Positions 28,758 to 38,927 of a stretch of DNA of 64,000 nucleotides are shown here, piece by piece. The DNA comes from Candidatus Denitrolinea symbiosum (GTDB taxonomy: Bacteria > Chloroflexota > Anaerolineae > Anaerolineales > Villigracilaceae): contig BLAA01000003.1 of assembly GCA_017312345.1 (NCBI GenBank), forward strand, positions 1 through 64,000. The letters run 5' to 3'. The notes below the pieces were generated by a model. The model searched no databases and was not told the origin of the DNA. It worked only from the letters and a program-made list of their open reading frames with translations. The position numbers and the translations under genes were made by a program. Every line of letters starts with the position of its first letter. The first letter of the stretch is position 1.

Positions 28758-31097
28758 TCATTTTCCCAACGCCAGTTTCACCGCCTCGTACACGTTCAAA
28801 ATCCCATAGCCGTACGCGGCGTTGGGGACGCCGCCCTCGAAACAGCCGTAAGCCGTATCCCCGCGATACGACTGCGCCGATTGGATCAGAATCTGCTCCG
28901 TGCGGTCAATATCGCCGATTAAGTCCGGGGCAACCGACCACAGCAGCGCCACCGCGCCCACCGCGTGCGGACCGGCCATCGAAGTGCCGCTCATCAAACC
29001 ATACGTGCCTTGCGGCGTGGACGACAAAATCGCCATCCCCGGCGCGACGATGTCGGGCTTCATGCGTCCCGAACCGTCCGCCGTCACCGGGCCGCGGCTG
29101 GAGAAGAACGCCATATCGCCGCGCTCGTCCACCGCGCCGACAGAGAAGACCGAGTCGTAGAGGGCCAGCGGATCTTTCACCGTATTGCAGTTCGGGCCGT
29201 CATTCCCTGCGGAGACAACCACAAAAATACCCGCCGCGCGCAGATGATCCACCGCGGCCTGCAACGCGGTCGGGTCGCAGCCTTCCAGTTCGGGACAGCC
29301 CCATGAGTTGTTCAGCACGTGCGCGGCTTTCGTCGGGTCGCCGTCCGTGAACGGATCGCCGCCCTGCGGAAACGGCGCCAGCATGAACTGCATGCAGTCC
29401 AGGTACAACGCCGGGTTGCCGAGATTGCGGTCGAGGTTGACGCACCCGATCCACTGCGCGTCGGGCGCGATTCCGACGCCGCCCCGGCCGAGGATCGTCC
29501 CCAGCGTATGCGTGCCGTGACCGCCCTCGTCGTTGGGACTGGCGGTCGCGTCCCACGGGTCGAACCAGTTGTAATCGTCCCCGCCGCCCGCGTGACCTCG
29601 ATACTGGTCGCGGATCGCGGGGTGACTCCCGTCCGCGCCGCTGTCCGACTGCCCGACGACGATCCCCGCGCCGCGCGCGCCGAACTCCTCCCAGACCTTG
29701 TCCGCGCCGATCATTTTGACGTTCCATTGCGGCTCGCCGCTGACCGACGAGTCGCTGCCGCGCCGGGGCGAATCGGGCGGGATGGGACGCAGGCGCGGGC
29801 TGGGGATGACGCGGTCCACCTCGGGACGCGTCATCATATACAGGCGGACGAGCGCCCCGCCCTGAACCTCGATGGCGTTGACGAGATAATAGGGCGTGTA
29901 GTTCACGCCGAAACGGTCGAGCGCGGAACGGACCTGCGCCTGCGACTCGTCCGCGTGCGCGGTCAACTGCCGGTAGGCGAACGTGAGCCGCTCGTCCCGG
30001 TCTTCGATGTCCGCCGCCGCGGAAATATCCGCCTGGTCTTTGAAGATGACGAAGATTCGGTCGCCGTAGAAACCCGGATGGCCCGCGCCGAAATACAGCG
30101 CGGCGAGTCCCAGCCACAACAGCGCCGCGCCGACGACCGACGCGGGTTTGCGCCAGCCCGACTCGGACGCGTTCTTGAACGCCGCGCGGACGATCCACGC
30201 GGCCGCGCCGAGCGCCGCGCCAGCGGCCAGCGCTCCAGACGCGGCGCCGAGGCCAATTCCCGTGAAGTCGCCGAGAATGATACTTAACTCGGTCGGGTCA
30301 ATGAACGCGAAGGCGGCCGCGGCTGCCAGCCCGGTGAGCAGCGTCCCGCCCGCGAGGGAGGGCATCAGCGCCGCGAGCGCCAGCGCAAAAGGCGGCAGCG
30401 CCAGAAGCAGGATCAACTGTCCGCCGTCGTAACCGAGCGCCGAAGCCAGCAGCGACAACACGCCGAGAATCCCGAACGCGTCGAGGAGGAGGTGTCCCGT
30501 CGTCGGGCGGTAGAGGAGGGACGCGAACAGGCCGAGAGAAAGCCCGGAGAGGAGAGCCAGCCCAAAGTCCGCGGGCGAACCGAGCGCGCCCGCCTTTGCC
30601 AGCGGGAAGATGCCCAACGCGGCGATCATCAACGCGGCGGGCGCGGCGCGTCCGTTCCATCCCATCTTGTTGAAACGCCAGACGAGTCCCGCGCCGACGA
30701 GACAGAGGAGAGTCTGCGACAGCGCGCCCAGCTGGTCGTTGTTCGGGCCGAACAGCCGCAGCAGCGCGGCGGGGAATCCGACCAGCGCGGCAGCCAACCA
30801 ACTCGCGAAGACCGGGCGGTAACGTTCATCCCGCGTGGCGTACCACAGCGCCGCGCAGACGAGCGCGACGATCACGGTCTGCGCGGCCAACGCGCCCGCG
30901 TCGATAAGCGCCGCGCGGCCGAGGCTCATCATCATGGAGAAGGTCTGCACGAGATACCATGCGACGGATTGAAAGATCAGCGTCCCGCAAAAAAACGACA
31001 GCGAAAACGCCGCGAGCAAAACCGCGGTGATGCCGAAGCGCGGTTTCGCCGGGACAGGTTCAGTTGGAACGGCGACGGGCTCGGATATTTCTGTCAT
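28758..31097 (-). CDS. Polytopic membrane protein fused to a subtilisin-like (S8) protease
   Basis: 779 residues. The first about 350 contain 10-11 hydrophobic helices. A short globular part and a prodomain-like segment (about 355-440) follow, then an S8 domain with Asp485 (GQSDSG), His527 (GGHGTHT), the oxyanion Asn in SAGNDGPN, and Ser706 (GTSMAGPH). All catalytic residues are present. The helix bundle in front of a subtilase is unusual; the protease would be tethered at the membrane, probably on the outside. It may process surface proteins. It starts divergently from the RlmI-like gene, 46 nt apart. Confidence 0.88.
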   Translation of the reverse strand: MTEISEPVAVPTEPVPAKPRFGITAVLLAAFSLSFFCGTLIFQSVAWYLVQTFSMMMSLGRAALIDAGALAAQTVIVALVCAALWYATRDERYRPVFASWLAAALVGFPAALLRLFGPNNDQLGALSQTLLCLVGAGLVWRFNKMGWNGRAAPAALMIAALGIFPLAKAGALGSPADFGLALLSGLSLGLFASLLYRPTTGHLLLDAFGILGVLSLLASALGYDGGQLILLLALPPFALALAALMPSLAGGTLLTGLAAAAAFAFIDPTELSIILGDFTGIGLGAASGALAAGAALGAAAWIVRAAFKNASESGWRKPASVVGAALLWLGLAALYFGAGHPGFYGDRIFVIFKDQADISAAADIEDRDERLTFAYRQLTAHADESQAQVRSALDRFGVNYTPYYLVNAIEVQGGALVRLYMMTRPEVDRVIPSPRLRPIPPDSPRRGSDSSVSGEPQWNVKMIGADKVWEEFGARGAGIVVGQSDSGADGSHPAIRDQYRGHAGGGDDYNWFDPWDATASPNDEGGHGTHTLGTILGRGGVGIAPDAQWIGCVNLDRNLGNPALYLDCMQFMLAPFPQGGDPFTDGDPTKAAHVLNNSWGCPELEGCDPTALQAAVDHLRAAGIFVVVSAGNDGPNCNTVKDPLALYDSVFSVGAVDERGDMAFFSSRGPVTADGSGRMKPDIVAPGMAILSSTPQGTYGLMSGTSMAGPHAVGAVALLWSVAPDLIGDIDRTEQILIQSAQSYRGDTAYGCFEGGVPNAAYGYGILNVYEAVKLALGK

Positions 31098-31131
31098 GGG
31101 GCCTCCGAAGCAAAATTATATCGCAGGCTGG

Positions 31132-31137
31132 TATACT
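31132..31137 (+). promoter_or_regulatory. -10 box giving a probably leaderless mRNA for the RlmI-like gene
   Basis: TATACT ends 6 nt before the ATG at 31144, the same geometry as ligA. No Shine-Dalgarno is visible. Confidence 0.6.
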
Positions 31138-31143
31138 GGCCGC

Positions 31144-32331
31144 ATGCCCATCACTCTCAAACCGGGGCGCGAAAAAAGCCTGCTGCGGCGCCATCCCTGG
31201 ATTTTCTCCGGCGCGGTCGCTCGCGTGGACGACGAACCCGCGTCGGGCGCGACCGTGGACGTACTCTCCTCGAAAGGCGACTTCCTCGCCCGGGCCGCGT
31301 ACTCGCCTCATTCCCAGATCCGCGCCCGCGTCTGGACCTTCGACGACGAGCCGGTCGACGCGGGATTTTTCCGCCAAAAGATCCGCGCGGCAATCGTTTC
31401 ACGTTCCACGTTCCAAGTTTCAAGCGTCTCAGACGTATATCGTTTGGTGTATGCCGAGTCGGATGGACTTCCGGGTTTGATCGTGGACCGTTACGGCGAC
31501 GCGCTTGTCCTGCAATCGCTGACGACAGGTTCGGAATTCTGGAAGGAGACTCTCGCAGACATCCTGCTCGAAGAAACGGGCCTATCCGCGATCTACGAGC
31601 GCTCGGACGCCGACGCGCGCGAATTGGAAGGTTTCCCCCCTGCCACGGGTTTGTTGCGCGGTGAAATCTCCAATCTCCAATCACCAATTACCATCCACGA
31701 ACACGGCTTGAAATTCGCCGTCAACATTGCCGAGGGTCACAAGACCGGCTTCTACCTCGACCAGCGCGCGAACCGTCTGCGCGTGCGCGAACTGGCGGAG
31801 AGCCGCGAGACGCTGGACTGTTTCTGTTACACGGGCGGGTTCACGGTCAACGCGCTGGCGGGAGGGGCAAAGTCGGCGCTGTCGGTGGACTCGTCCACCG
31901 GGGCGCTGGCGTTGTGCAGGGAGAATATCGCCTTGAACGGTTTGGACGCCGCGCGGCATTCGTCCCTCGAAGGGGATGTGTTCCAACTCCTCCGGAAATT
32001 CCGCGACGAGGGCCGCGCCTTCGACATGGTGATCCTCGACCCGCCCAAATTCGCTCCCACCGCCGCCCACGCGGAGAAGGCGGCGCGCGCCTACAAGGAC
32101 ATCAACCTGCTGGGATTTAAGTTGCTTCGTCCGGGGGGATTGCTGGTCACGTTCTCGTGTTCGGGCGGCGTGGACGCGGGGTTGTTCCAGCGCGTCGTCG
32201 CCGCGGCCGCGTTGGACGCGGGCGCGGACGCGCAGATCGTCGAGCGTTTGTCGCAGGCCGCGGACCATCCCGTGGCGTTGAATTTCCCCGAGGGGACGTA
32301 TCTGAAGGGGCTGGTGTGCCTGAAGCGTTAG
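31144..32331 (+). CDS. rlmI: Class I rRNA (cytosine-C5) methyltransferase, RlmI-like
   Basis: 395 residues from ATG 31144. An N-terminal PUA domain (LKPGREKSLLRRHPWIFSGAV) is followed by a Rossmann methyltransferase. Its landmarks are GHKTGFYLDQR, CFCYTGGFTV (motif I), VILDPPKF (motif IV) and TFSCSG with a Cys (motif VI). RlmI methylates C1962 of E. coli 23S rRNA; the target here is inferred. Two short stretches (about residues 85-95 and 174-184) are encoded by 7-nt tandem repeats and interrupt the family alignment in loops. The 3' end overlaps the convergent sensor gene by 4 nt. Confidence 0.88.
   Translation: MPITLKPGREKSLLRRHPWIFSGAVARVDDEPASGATVDVLSSKGDFLARAAYSPHSQIRARVWTFDDEPVDAGFFRQKIRAAIVSRSTFQVSSVSDVYRLVYAESDGLPGLIVDRYGDALVLQSLTTGSEFWKETLADILLEETGLSAIYERSDADARELEGFPPATGLLRGEISNLQSPITIHEHGLKFAVNIAEGHKTGFYLDQRANRLRVRELAESRETLDCFCYTGGFTVNALAGGAKSALSVDSSTGALALCRENIALNGLDAARHSSLEGDVFQLLRKFRDEGRAFDMVILDPPKFAPTAAHAEKAARAYKDINLLGFKLLRPGGLLVTFSCSGGVDAGLFQRVVAAAALDAGADAQIVERLSQAADHPVALNFPEGTYLKGLVCLKR
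31397..31424 (+). repeat. Degenerate 7-nt tandem array inside the rlmI-like gene (4 units)
   Basis: Four 7-mers of the form TTYCAMG, translated in frame between the PUA domain and the methyltransferase core. Confidence 0.85.
31665..31692 (+). repeat. Second degenerate 7-nt array inside the rlmI-like gene (4 units)
   Basis: Four 7-mers of the form AATYNCC (two identical AATCTCC units first). They lie just before the strand leading into GHKTGFYLDQR. Confidence 0.88.
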
Positions 32332-35300
32332 TCTGTTTCGTTCAGGCACATTTCCAGGAATACCTCGGCCACTTCGGGGTCGAATAGTTTGCCGCTGTTT
32401 TCGCGGATGTAGTTTTGCGCCTCGGCCTTCGTCCACGCTTTGCGGTAGGGACGGTCGCTGGTCAGCGCGTCGTACACGTCCACCACCGCGAAGATGCGCG
32501 CCGCCAGCGGGATCTGTTCGCCCGCCAGCCCAAACGGATACCCGCTCCCGTCCCAGCGTTCATGGTGCAGGTAGGGAATATCCAAAGAGCGGCGCAGGTA
32601 GGAAATGGGCCGCAGCATCTCGGAGGCGAAGACGGGATGTTTGCGCATGACCGCCCATTCCTCCTCCGTCAGGTCGCCGGGCTTGAGGAGGATGTTGTCG
32701 GGGATCCCGATCTTGCCGATGTCGTGCAGGAGCGCGCCGCGGCGGAGGTGGACGATCTCATCGCCCATCATCCCCATGGCTCGGGCCAATTCCACGGCCC
32801 TTGAAGTGACGCGCTGGGTATGTCCCTCCGTTTCCTGGTCGCGCAGGTCCATGGCGCGCGACCAGCCCTCGACGGTGGCGTCGTAGGCCAGGCCCAGTTC
32901 CAGGTTTGAACGCTGGATGCTTTCGAATAGTTGCGCGTTGTCAATGGCGATGGCAACCTGGCCGGCCATGGTTTCGAGCAGGTCCTGCCATTCGGGGTCG
33001 GTCGGCAGCGGCGAGCGATGAAATACCTCCAGGACGCCCTTCACCTCGCCCTTGCTGACGAGCGGGACTCCATAGTATTCCAGGAAATTCTCGTCCGCCA
33101 GCATGGAGGAGCGCAGGAAGGCGTCTCCGATCTGGCTCAGGTCAGAGATGTGCATGACGCGGCGCTCGAGGGCGGCCCTGCCGGCCTGTCCATCCCCGAG
33201 ACGGATGCTGGCAGATTCGATCTCGCGCGTGCGGAAGCCGCGCCCGGCGGCAAATTCCAGAAGCTGCAAAACGGGGTCCAGGATCAACACGTCGGCGGCG
33301 TCCACGTTCAATTGGGCGATGGTATGGCTGATGACGGTATTCAGGATCGGCCGCAGGTCGAAAGAAGAGGCGATGACGCGGTCCACTTCGCGCAGCGATT
33401 GCAGGTTTTGCAGGCGGCGTTCGGTCTCTTTGCGCAGGCGCGCCGAGCGGACCGCCCCGGCCGCCTGGGCTGCGAAGAGCGAGAGCAGGCGTTCATCGCG
33501 ATCGGTGAAAGTGCGCTTGGAATCGCCGACTTCCTCGACAGCCAGCACGCCGATCAGTTCCCCGCTGTGAAGCATGGGCGTTTCAAGGATAGCGTGAACC
33601 TTCAAGTCTTTGAAGACGCCGTCGCCGCGTTCCCAGGCGGAATAATCGTCCATGCGCATGGGTTGGCGGTTTTGGGCCACGCGTCCCGCCAGGCCTTCTC
33701 CCAGGTTCAGCCGCGTTCCGATGGGGGCGGCTTCATGCGTGGAGGTCGCCAGTCTCAGGTCGCCAGCCGCGGAGTCGTACAGATACAACCCGCCGCCGCC
33801 CGCGCCCAGCAGTTTCGTCGCGCTGATCACGATGGTTTGCAGAAGGTCGGGCAGGTCGTGTTCGCCGGAGATGGCGGTCATGGTCTCGTAGAGGGACTCG
33901 AATTCGCCGGCGCGGCGCTGGGTCTCTTCGTAGAGGTTCATCCGCTGGAGGGCGCTGCCCGTCATTTCCGCCAGGGTGTTCAACAGGCGGATCTCGTCGC
34001 GGCTCACTTCGCGTTCGGCGGGAACCGCCACCAGCAGCACGCCGAGAATCCGGTCCACCGAGCGGATGGGGATGCAGGCGCCTCCCCAGCCGGGCGGCAA
34101 TCGGCTGCTGTTCTTCGGCAGGGTTAACGGGTCGCTGATGAAATCGCGGGTGACGTGGATATCCCCGCTGGCGAAGACATTTCCAAAAATGCCTTCGCCA
34201 GGCTGGAGCGGCAACTCGCTGAACTCTGAAAGCCAGCCACGGGCGGCGGCGCGGTGCAGTTTGCCGGTGCCTTCGTTCCACAGGCTGATGGCGCCGGTGG
34301 GCATTTTCAGCGCAGTCAGCGTTTCCTCCAGCACGATCGCCAGCATTTCCGTCTGATCCGAAATGGCGCGCAGGACGATCGAGATGCGGTTGACGGTCTC
34401 CAGTTCGGCGACGCGCTTGCGGGTCTCTTCGAAGAGGCGGGCATTTTGAATGACGGCGGCCATTTGCGCGGCCAGCGTCTCCAGCAGGACGCGATGCTGC
34501 TCATTGAAGGCGTCTGGCTGGTAGGACTCGGCGGCCACCATGCCGACGATCTTACGATCTTCCCGCAGCGGCACGGCCAGGATGGAACGGATGCGTTGTT
34601 CCGTGCCAAAACGGACGCCGGAGGAGCCCGTTTGCAGGTTGTCGTGGATGAACAACGATTTGCCCTCGCTGATCACTTTTCCGCTCAACCCCGTCTCGCG
34701 CGGGATGGTCCGAGGCGGGAAGGTCTGGCCGCTGTCGTAAAGATAAACGGCCTGGTAATCGCCGCTGGCCTCGTCTGCCAGAACGATGACAAAGGCCTCG
34801 CAGGGCATGATCTGGAAGACCGCCTCGCGGACCGACTGGTAAACGGTCTGCGGATCGAGGTGCGTCCCCAAAATGGATTGGCTGGCCTGGTGGATGATGC
34901 TTTGTTCGAGCGCGTGCTGGTGCGCCTCGACGAATAAGCGCGCGTTCTCGAGGGCGATGGCGGCCTGGTTCGCCAGCGTCGCCACGAGACGTTCGTCCGC
35001 TTCGCCAAAGGCGTTTGGCTGCGCGCTTTCGATCCCGATGACGCCGATGGCGCGCTCGCCCAATTGCAGGGGGACGTACAGCCCGGAATGCAGGCCGGGA
35101 TAGGTCTCTGTATATCGGGGGTCGTCGCTAATCTCGCTGCTGCGGACAATCTGTACATTTTGGAACGCCCAGCCGCACAGCCCGTCGCCCGGCCGGGAGA
35201 TCGCCCGGTTGAAACGCGCCTCCGCGTCGCGCCGTTTCGACGGCGTATCGGCCCCCGGCAGGTGGAAGGCCAGCAATTCCAGAGTCCCGGTCTCGGGACG

Positions 35301-38300
35301 GTAGATGCGGATGGTGGTGTTGTGCCATTGCATCTTCTCTTTGAGCAGTTCAATGACCTTCTGCCCGATCTCTTTGGGAGTCAGCAGCTGGTTGAGCGCC
35401 AATCCGCTCCTGTAGATCATCTCCAGTTCCGCGACCCGCTGGCGGGATTCCTCGAACAGGCGGGCGTTCGAGACCGCCGAGGCGGCCATGGAGGCCAGGG
35501 CTTTGAGCAGCTCCAGGTCGGACGGCTGGAAGGGGCGCTGCGTGCCGATGCGACGGATGCTGATGACGCCGATGGTCTGGTCCCGTTCCTTGAGTGGGGC
35601 GAACATGATCGTCTCCGATTCCAGGTCTGTGCCGGGAACCTGCACCGAGCGCGGGTCGTTGAGCATGTCGGCGACGATCTCCGCCTCGCCGCTGGCCGCC
35701 ACAAAGCCCGTCACCCCTTCGCCTATTTTGAGTTTCAGGTCGGAGAACGCGGCGGGATCCTCCAGCACAGCCAGCACGCACCGAAGCGTCTCGCCGTCTG
35801 GTTCGATGAGGAAGATGCGGCAGCCGTCGGCGGCAAACAGGCCCCGGGAGCGCTCCCCGATAGTCCGCAAAGTGGCTTGCAAGTCGAGGCTGTCCAGCGC
35901 CAGGGAGGTAGACAACAGGACGGCGGTCTCTGCCGCGCGCCGGCGGGATTCTTCAAAGAAGCGCGCCCGGTCGAGGATCAACGCGCCGGAAGCCGCAAAG
36001 TTGGCGAGCAGGTCCAGGTCGGTTTCATTAAAGTTGTTGGGCTGGGTGGATTCAAGCGAAAGGATGCCCACCGGTTTCTCGCGGACGATGAGAGGCACAA
36101 CGACGGCGCTCCGCAAGACCTGGGCTTCCCGGGTCGCAGCCACTTCGGAGTGTTCCAGAATATCCCGAAGCTCCGGGTCCGACTGCACGTCGGGGATGAG
36201 CGCCGCGCGTCGTTGACGCATGGCGCGCCCGGCGTAGCCCCAGGAGGTGGGATACGTGAATCCCAGCGCGCCGTCGTCCTCGTAGCCGACGACCGCCCGG
36301 ACCTGCAAATGTTCATCGTCAACCAATAAGGCGATGTTCCCTTTTTCCGCGGCAGGGATGGCGTGACGCGCGGCTTCGAGCAGGCGGTCGAGGAGAGGCC
36401 GCAATTCCATGCTCTCGCCGAGCGTCTGCGCCAGCATAGCGTCTGCCTCCAGCGCGAGTTCGCGGCGTTTGCGCTCGGTCACGTCCTGGATAGTCCCGTG
36501 TATTTTCACGGGCTGTCCGCCCTCGTCGAATTCAACTTTGCCAAGCCCATGCACCCAGCGCGTGGAGCCGTTGTCCCGGCGGATGATGCGATATTCCATA
36601 TCGAACGGCTGTCCATTGTCAATGGCCTGCCATAAAGAACGCCGCATCGCTTCCTGATCGTCGGGATGGATGATGAGCAGCCATCCCGCCAGGTTGTGAT
36701 CAAATTCCCTGTCTATCCCAAAGATCTGGTCGAGGACTTCGGAGCCTTTCCATGTTTTCGTCAACAGATCGGCTTCGTAACTTCCAAGCCCGGCAGCGGC
36801 CTGCGCCTGGCGAAGCAGGAGTTCGCTCGCGCGCAGGGCCTGCTCTGTCTTTTTGCGCCCGGTCACATCGCGAAAGCTCCACACCCGCCCCATGATCTTT
36901 CCGTTCAAAAACTGCGGCTGCGAGAAACGTTCAATGACGCGCCCGTCTTTCAGAATCAACGTGTCCAGACTGTCCGAATCGGGATGCTCGTACACATCCC
37001 GCACCCTTCGCAGAAAATCATCCGGGTTCGATATCTGCGGCAACGCAAAAGCCAGCGTCTGCTCGTGGTCGCGCGTCGCGAGAATTTCAGCGGGGATCTG
37101 CAGCATTTCGACGAATTTTTGATTAAAACGGGCGATCTTGTTCTCCCGGTCCACAACCAGGATGCCGTCGGCCGTCGCTTCGAGCGTGGTCTCCAGCAGG
37201 GAATAAGACTCCGCCAGTTCAAAATCCGCGAGTTTATTCTGCGAGATATCGAACATGATCCCCTGGAGCAACAGTTCGCCCGATTTCCCCTGTAATACAG
37301 CCCCCTTATCGCGCAGCCAGATCATCCTGCCGTCGGGCCTGATCACGCGATATTCGTAATCATATTCCTGGCCGGCGACGGTCAATTTGCCGACCGCTTC
37401 GCTCATCCGCTGGCGGTCATCCGGGTGGATCAAATCGAGCCAGATCTGGTTGTCGCTGTCCAGCCATTCTTCTGCCGTCACGCCCAGAATTTCCTCCAAT
37501 TTCGGGCTGACGAACAGCGAAGTGCCTTTCCCGTCCAGCACGTCCAAATAGACGACCGCCGGCAGCTGCTCGATAAGCGTGCGGTATTTGGCTTCGCTGG
37601 CCCGCAATTCCTGCTCGATCGTTTTGCGCTCGGAAATATCCCGCACGATGCTTTGGACGTGAAGCGGCTGGCCGTTGGCATCGCGCGCCAATTCCATGTT
37701 GATCTCGACCGGGAAAACGCTGCCATCCTTCCTGCGGAGGAGGCGCTCATAAGCGGGAATATGCTCCCCGCCCAGTAAACGCTTCAACAGTTCGCGGCTT
37801 GTCTCCGGCTCGGCCGAGGTATCCTGCACGTTGAGATGTTGCAATTCTTCCAGCGAATAGCCCAACATTTCGGCAGTGCGCTGGTTGGCTTGAATATAGC
37901 CGCCCTGCAAGTCAAGAATAAAAATGGCGTCATGCGACTGATCAAGCAGGAAATGATAGCGGCGCGCCTCCTGCTTTTCCTCGGTCACATCCTGGCCGTA
38001 CAGGTTGACAAAGCCGTCTTTGGGAGCGGGGACGAACAGGATGGAGAACACGCGGTCACCGCAGACGACCTCCGCCTGGGCGCGCGACCCGCCGCCGAGT
38101 CGCTCGCCGATGAAGGTTTTCCACTCCCGGGGCAGCGAGCGTCCCACGCGGGTCTTCCACGATTTCAGCAGGGGACGGCTGGCGTCGTTGGCGAAAACGA
38201 TCTTCCCGTCCGCGTCGACGCGCAGCATGGGAGTGGGATTCTCGACGGCGAAATGCGCCAGAGCGCGGCTCTCCTTCTCCGCCTTTTCATGGGCGCTCCG

Positions 38301-38720
38301 GTCCCGCACGATGCCGAGCAGGTTCCCGTTGGAAAGCCGGCGTCCGCCGATCTCCACCGGCAGAAGTTTCCCGTTTTTACACAACAGCCTGCGTTCATTG
38401 GATACCGTCTGCCCGGTCAATATATCCTCCAGGCGGAGGGGGGTGGCCTTCAAATCCTCGGCCGGGATCAGGTCGCGCAAGTTCATGCGGAGGATTTCGC
38501 GCCGCGTGTAACCCAGCATCCTGCAGCCGCGCGCGTTGACGTCAATATAGTTCCCCTGACGATCGGCGATAAAAATACCGTCCATCGCCTCTTTAAACAG
38601 CGTGTGGTACAGATCCTTTTCAGGGCCGGAGATCGCCCGGGTTCTCTTTGGGACGGTCCTTTTTTTGCGCGTTGTGGGCTTTTCCATTTGCGCCATCCAG
38701 AATCCTGCCAACGCAGACAT
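32328..38720 (-). CDS. Giant cytosolic sensor: six PAS, seven GAF and a C-terminal HD-GYP domain
   Basis: 2130 residues without clear membrane helices. Six PAS or PAS-like units occupy about the first 790 residues; the second is degenerate. Seven GAF units, joined by coiled-coil linkers of the FEExxxR type, fill about 790-1930. The HD-GYP domain follows with HD at 1999-2000 (LLHDIGK) and HHERWDGSGYP (GYP at 2060-2062), all signature residues intact. HD-GYP enzymes hydrolyse cyclic di-GMP. No histidine kinase, GGDEF or receiver domain is present, so sensing seems to feed directly into c-di-GMP breakdown. The start could instead be Met9 or Met12. Confidence 0.9.
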   Translation of the reverse strand: MSALAGFWMAQMEKPTTRKKRTVPKRTRAISGPEKDLYHTLFKEAMDGIFIADRQGNYIDVNARGCRMLGYTRREILRMNLRDLIPAEDLKATPLRLEDILTGQTVSNERRLLCKNGKLLPVEIGGRRLSNGNLLGIVRDRSAHEKAEKESRALAHFAVENPTPMLRVDADGKIVFANDASRPLLKSWKTRVGRSLPREWKTFIGERLGGGSRAQAEVVCGDRVFSILFVPAPKDGFVNLYGQDVTEEKQEARRYHFLLDQSHDAIFILDLQGGYIQANQRTAEMLGYSLEELQHLNVQDTSAEPETSRELLKRLLGGEHIPAYERLLRRKDGSVFPVEINMELARDANGQPLHVQSIVRDISERKTIEQELRASEAKYRTLIEQLPAVVYLDVLDGKGTSLFVSPKLEEILGVTAEEWLDSDNQIWLDLIHPDDRQRMSEAVGKLTVAGQEYDYEYRVIRPDGRMIWLRDKGAVLQGKSGELLLQGIMFDISQNKLADFELAESYSLLETTLEATADGILVVDRENKIARFNQKFVEMLQIPAEILATRDHEQTLAFALPQISNPDDFLRRVRDVYEHPDSDSLDTLILKDGRVIERFSQPQFLNGKIMGRVWSFRDVTGRKKTEQALRASELLLRQAQAAAGLGSYEADLLTKTWKGSEVLDQIFGIDREFDHNLAGWLLIIHPDDQEAMRRSLWQAIDNGQPFDMEYRIIRRDNGSTRWVHGLGKVEFDEGGQPVKIHGTIQDVTERKRRELALEADAMLAQTLGESMELRPLLDRLLEAARHAIPAAEKGNIALLVDDEHLQVRAVVGYEDDGALGFTYPTSWGYAGRAMRQRRAALIPDVQSDPELRDILEHSEVAATREAQVLRSAVVVPLIVREKPVGILSLESTQPNNFNETDLDLLANFAASGALILDRARFFEESRRRAAETAVLLSTSLALDSLDLQATLRTIGERSRGLFAADGCRIFLIEPDGETLRCVLAVLEDPAAFSDLKLKIGEGVTGFVAASGEAEIVADMLNDPRSVQVPGTDLESETIMFAPLKERDQTIGVISIRRIGTQRPFQPSDLELLKALASMAASAVSNARLFEESRQRVAELEMIYRSGLALNQLLTPKEIGQKVIELLKEKMQWHNTTIRIYRPETGTLELLAFHLPGADTPSKRRDAEARFNRAISRPGDGLCGWAFQNVQIVRSSEISDDPRYTETYPGLHSGLYVPLQLGERAIGVIGIESAQPNAFGEADERLVATLANQAAIALENARLFVEAHQHALEQSIIHQASQSILGTHLDPQTVYQSVREAVFQIMPCEAFVIVLADEASGDYQAVYLYDSGQTFPPRTIPRETGLSGKVISEGKSLFIHDNLQTGSSGVRFGTEQRIRSILAVPLREDRKIVGMVAAESYQPDAFNEQHRVLLETLAAQMAAVIQNARLFEETRKRVAELETVNRISIVLRAISDQTEMLAIVLEETLTALKMPTGAISLWNEGTGKLHRAAARGWLSEFSELPLQPGEGIFGNVFASGDIHVTRDFISDPLTLPKNSSRLPPGWGGACIPIRSVDRILGVLLVAVPAEREVSRDEIRLLNTLAEMTGSALQRMNLYEETQRRAGEFESLYETMTAISGEHDLPDLLQTIVISATKLLGAGGGGLYLYDSAAGDLRLATSTHEAAPIGTRLNLGEGLAGRVAQNRQPMRMDDYSAWERGDGVFKDLKVHAILETPMLHSGELIGVLAVEEVGDSKRTFTDRDERLLSLFAAQAAGAVRSARLRKETERRLQNLQSLREVDRVIASSFDLRPILNTVISHTIAQLNVDAADVLILDPVLQLLEFAAGRGFRTREIESASIRLGDGQAGRAALERRVMHISDLSQIGDAFLRSSMLADENFLEYYGVPLVSKGEVKGVLEVFHRSPLPTDPEWQDLLETMAGQVAIAIDNAQLFESIQRSNLELGLAYDATVEGWSRAMDLRDQETEGHTQRVTSRAVELARAMGMMGDEIVHLRRGALLHDIGKIGIPDNILLKPGDLTEEEWAVMRKHPVFASEMLRPISYLRRSLDIPYLHHERWDGSGYPFGLAGEQIPLAARIFAVVDVYDALTSDRPYRKAWTKAEAQNYIRENSGKLFDPEVAEVFLEMCLNETD

Positions 38721-38876
38721 CCGATAAATAGCGCCGCCGCGTTGAAAACGGTTTTACCCAAATAGTTATATAGCAAAAATATCGGTCTGTATAGATGAAC
38801 TTCATTACATTTTCCGAATGGGGTTGACGGCTGCCGGCGCTGAGACCGCCGGCCTGGAGCGCGGCGGGAGCCGGTC

Positions 38877-38905
38877 AAAAAAAGACCGAGGCGCGCCTCG
38901 GTCTT
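38877..38905 (-). terminator. Terminator of the small membrane-protein operon
   Basis: A perfect palindromic stem (11 bp, 38884-38905) reads on the minus strand into seven T residues. It lies 23 nt after the stop of the 64-residue protein. Confidence 0.85.
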
Positions 38906-38927
38906 CGGGCTTTTATTTCCCGGGGCG

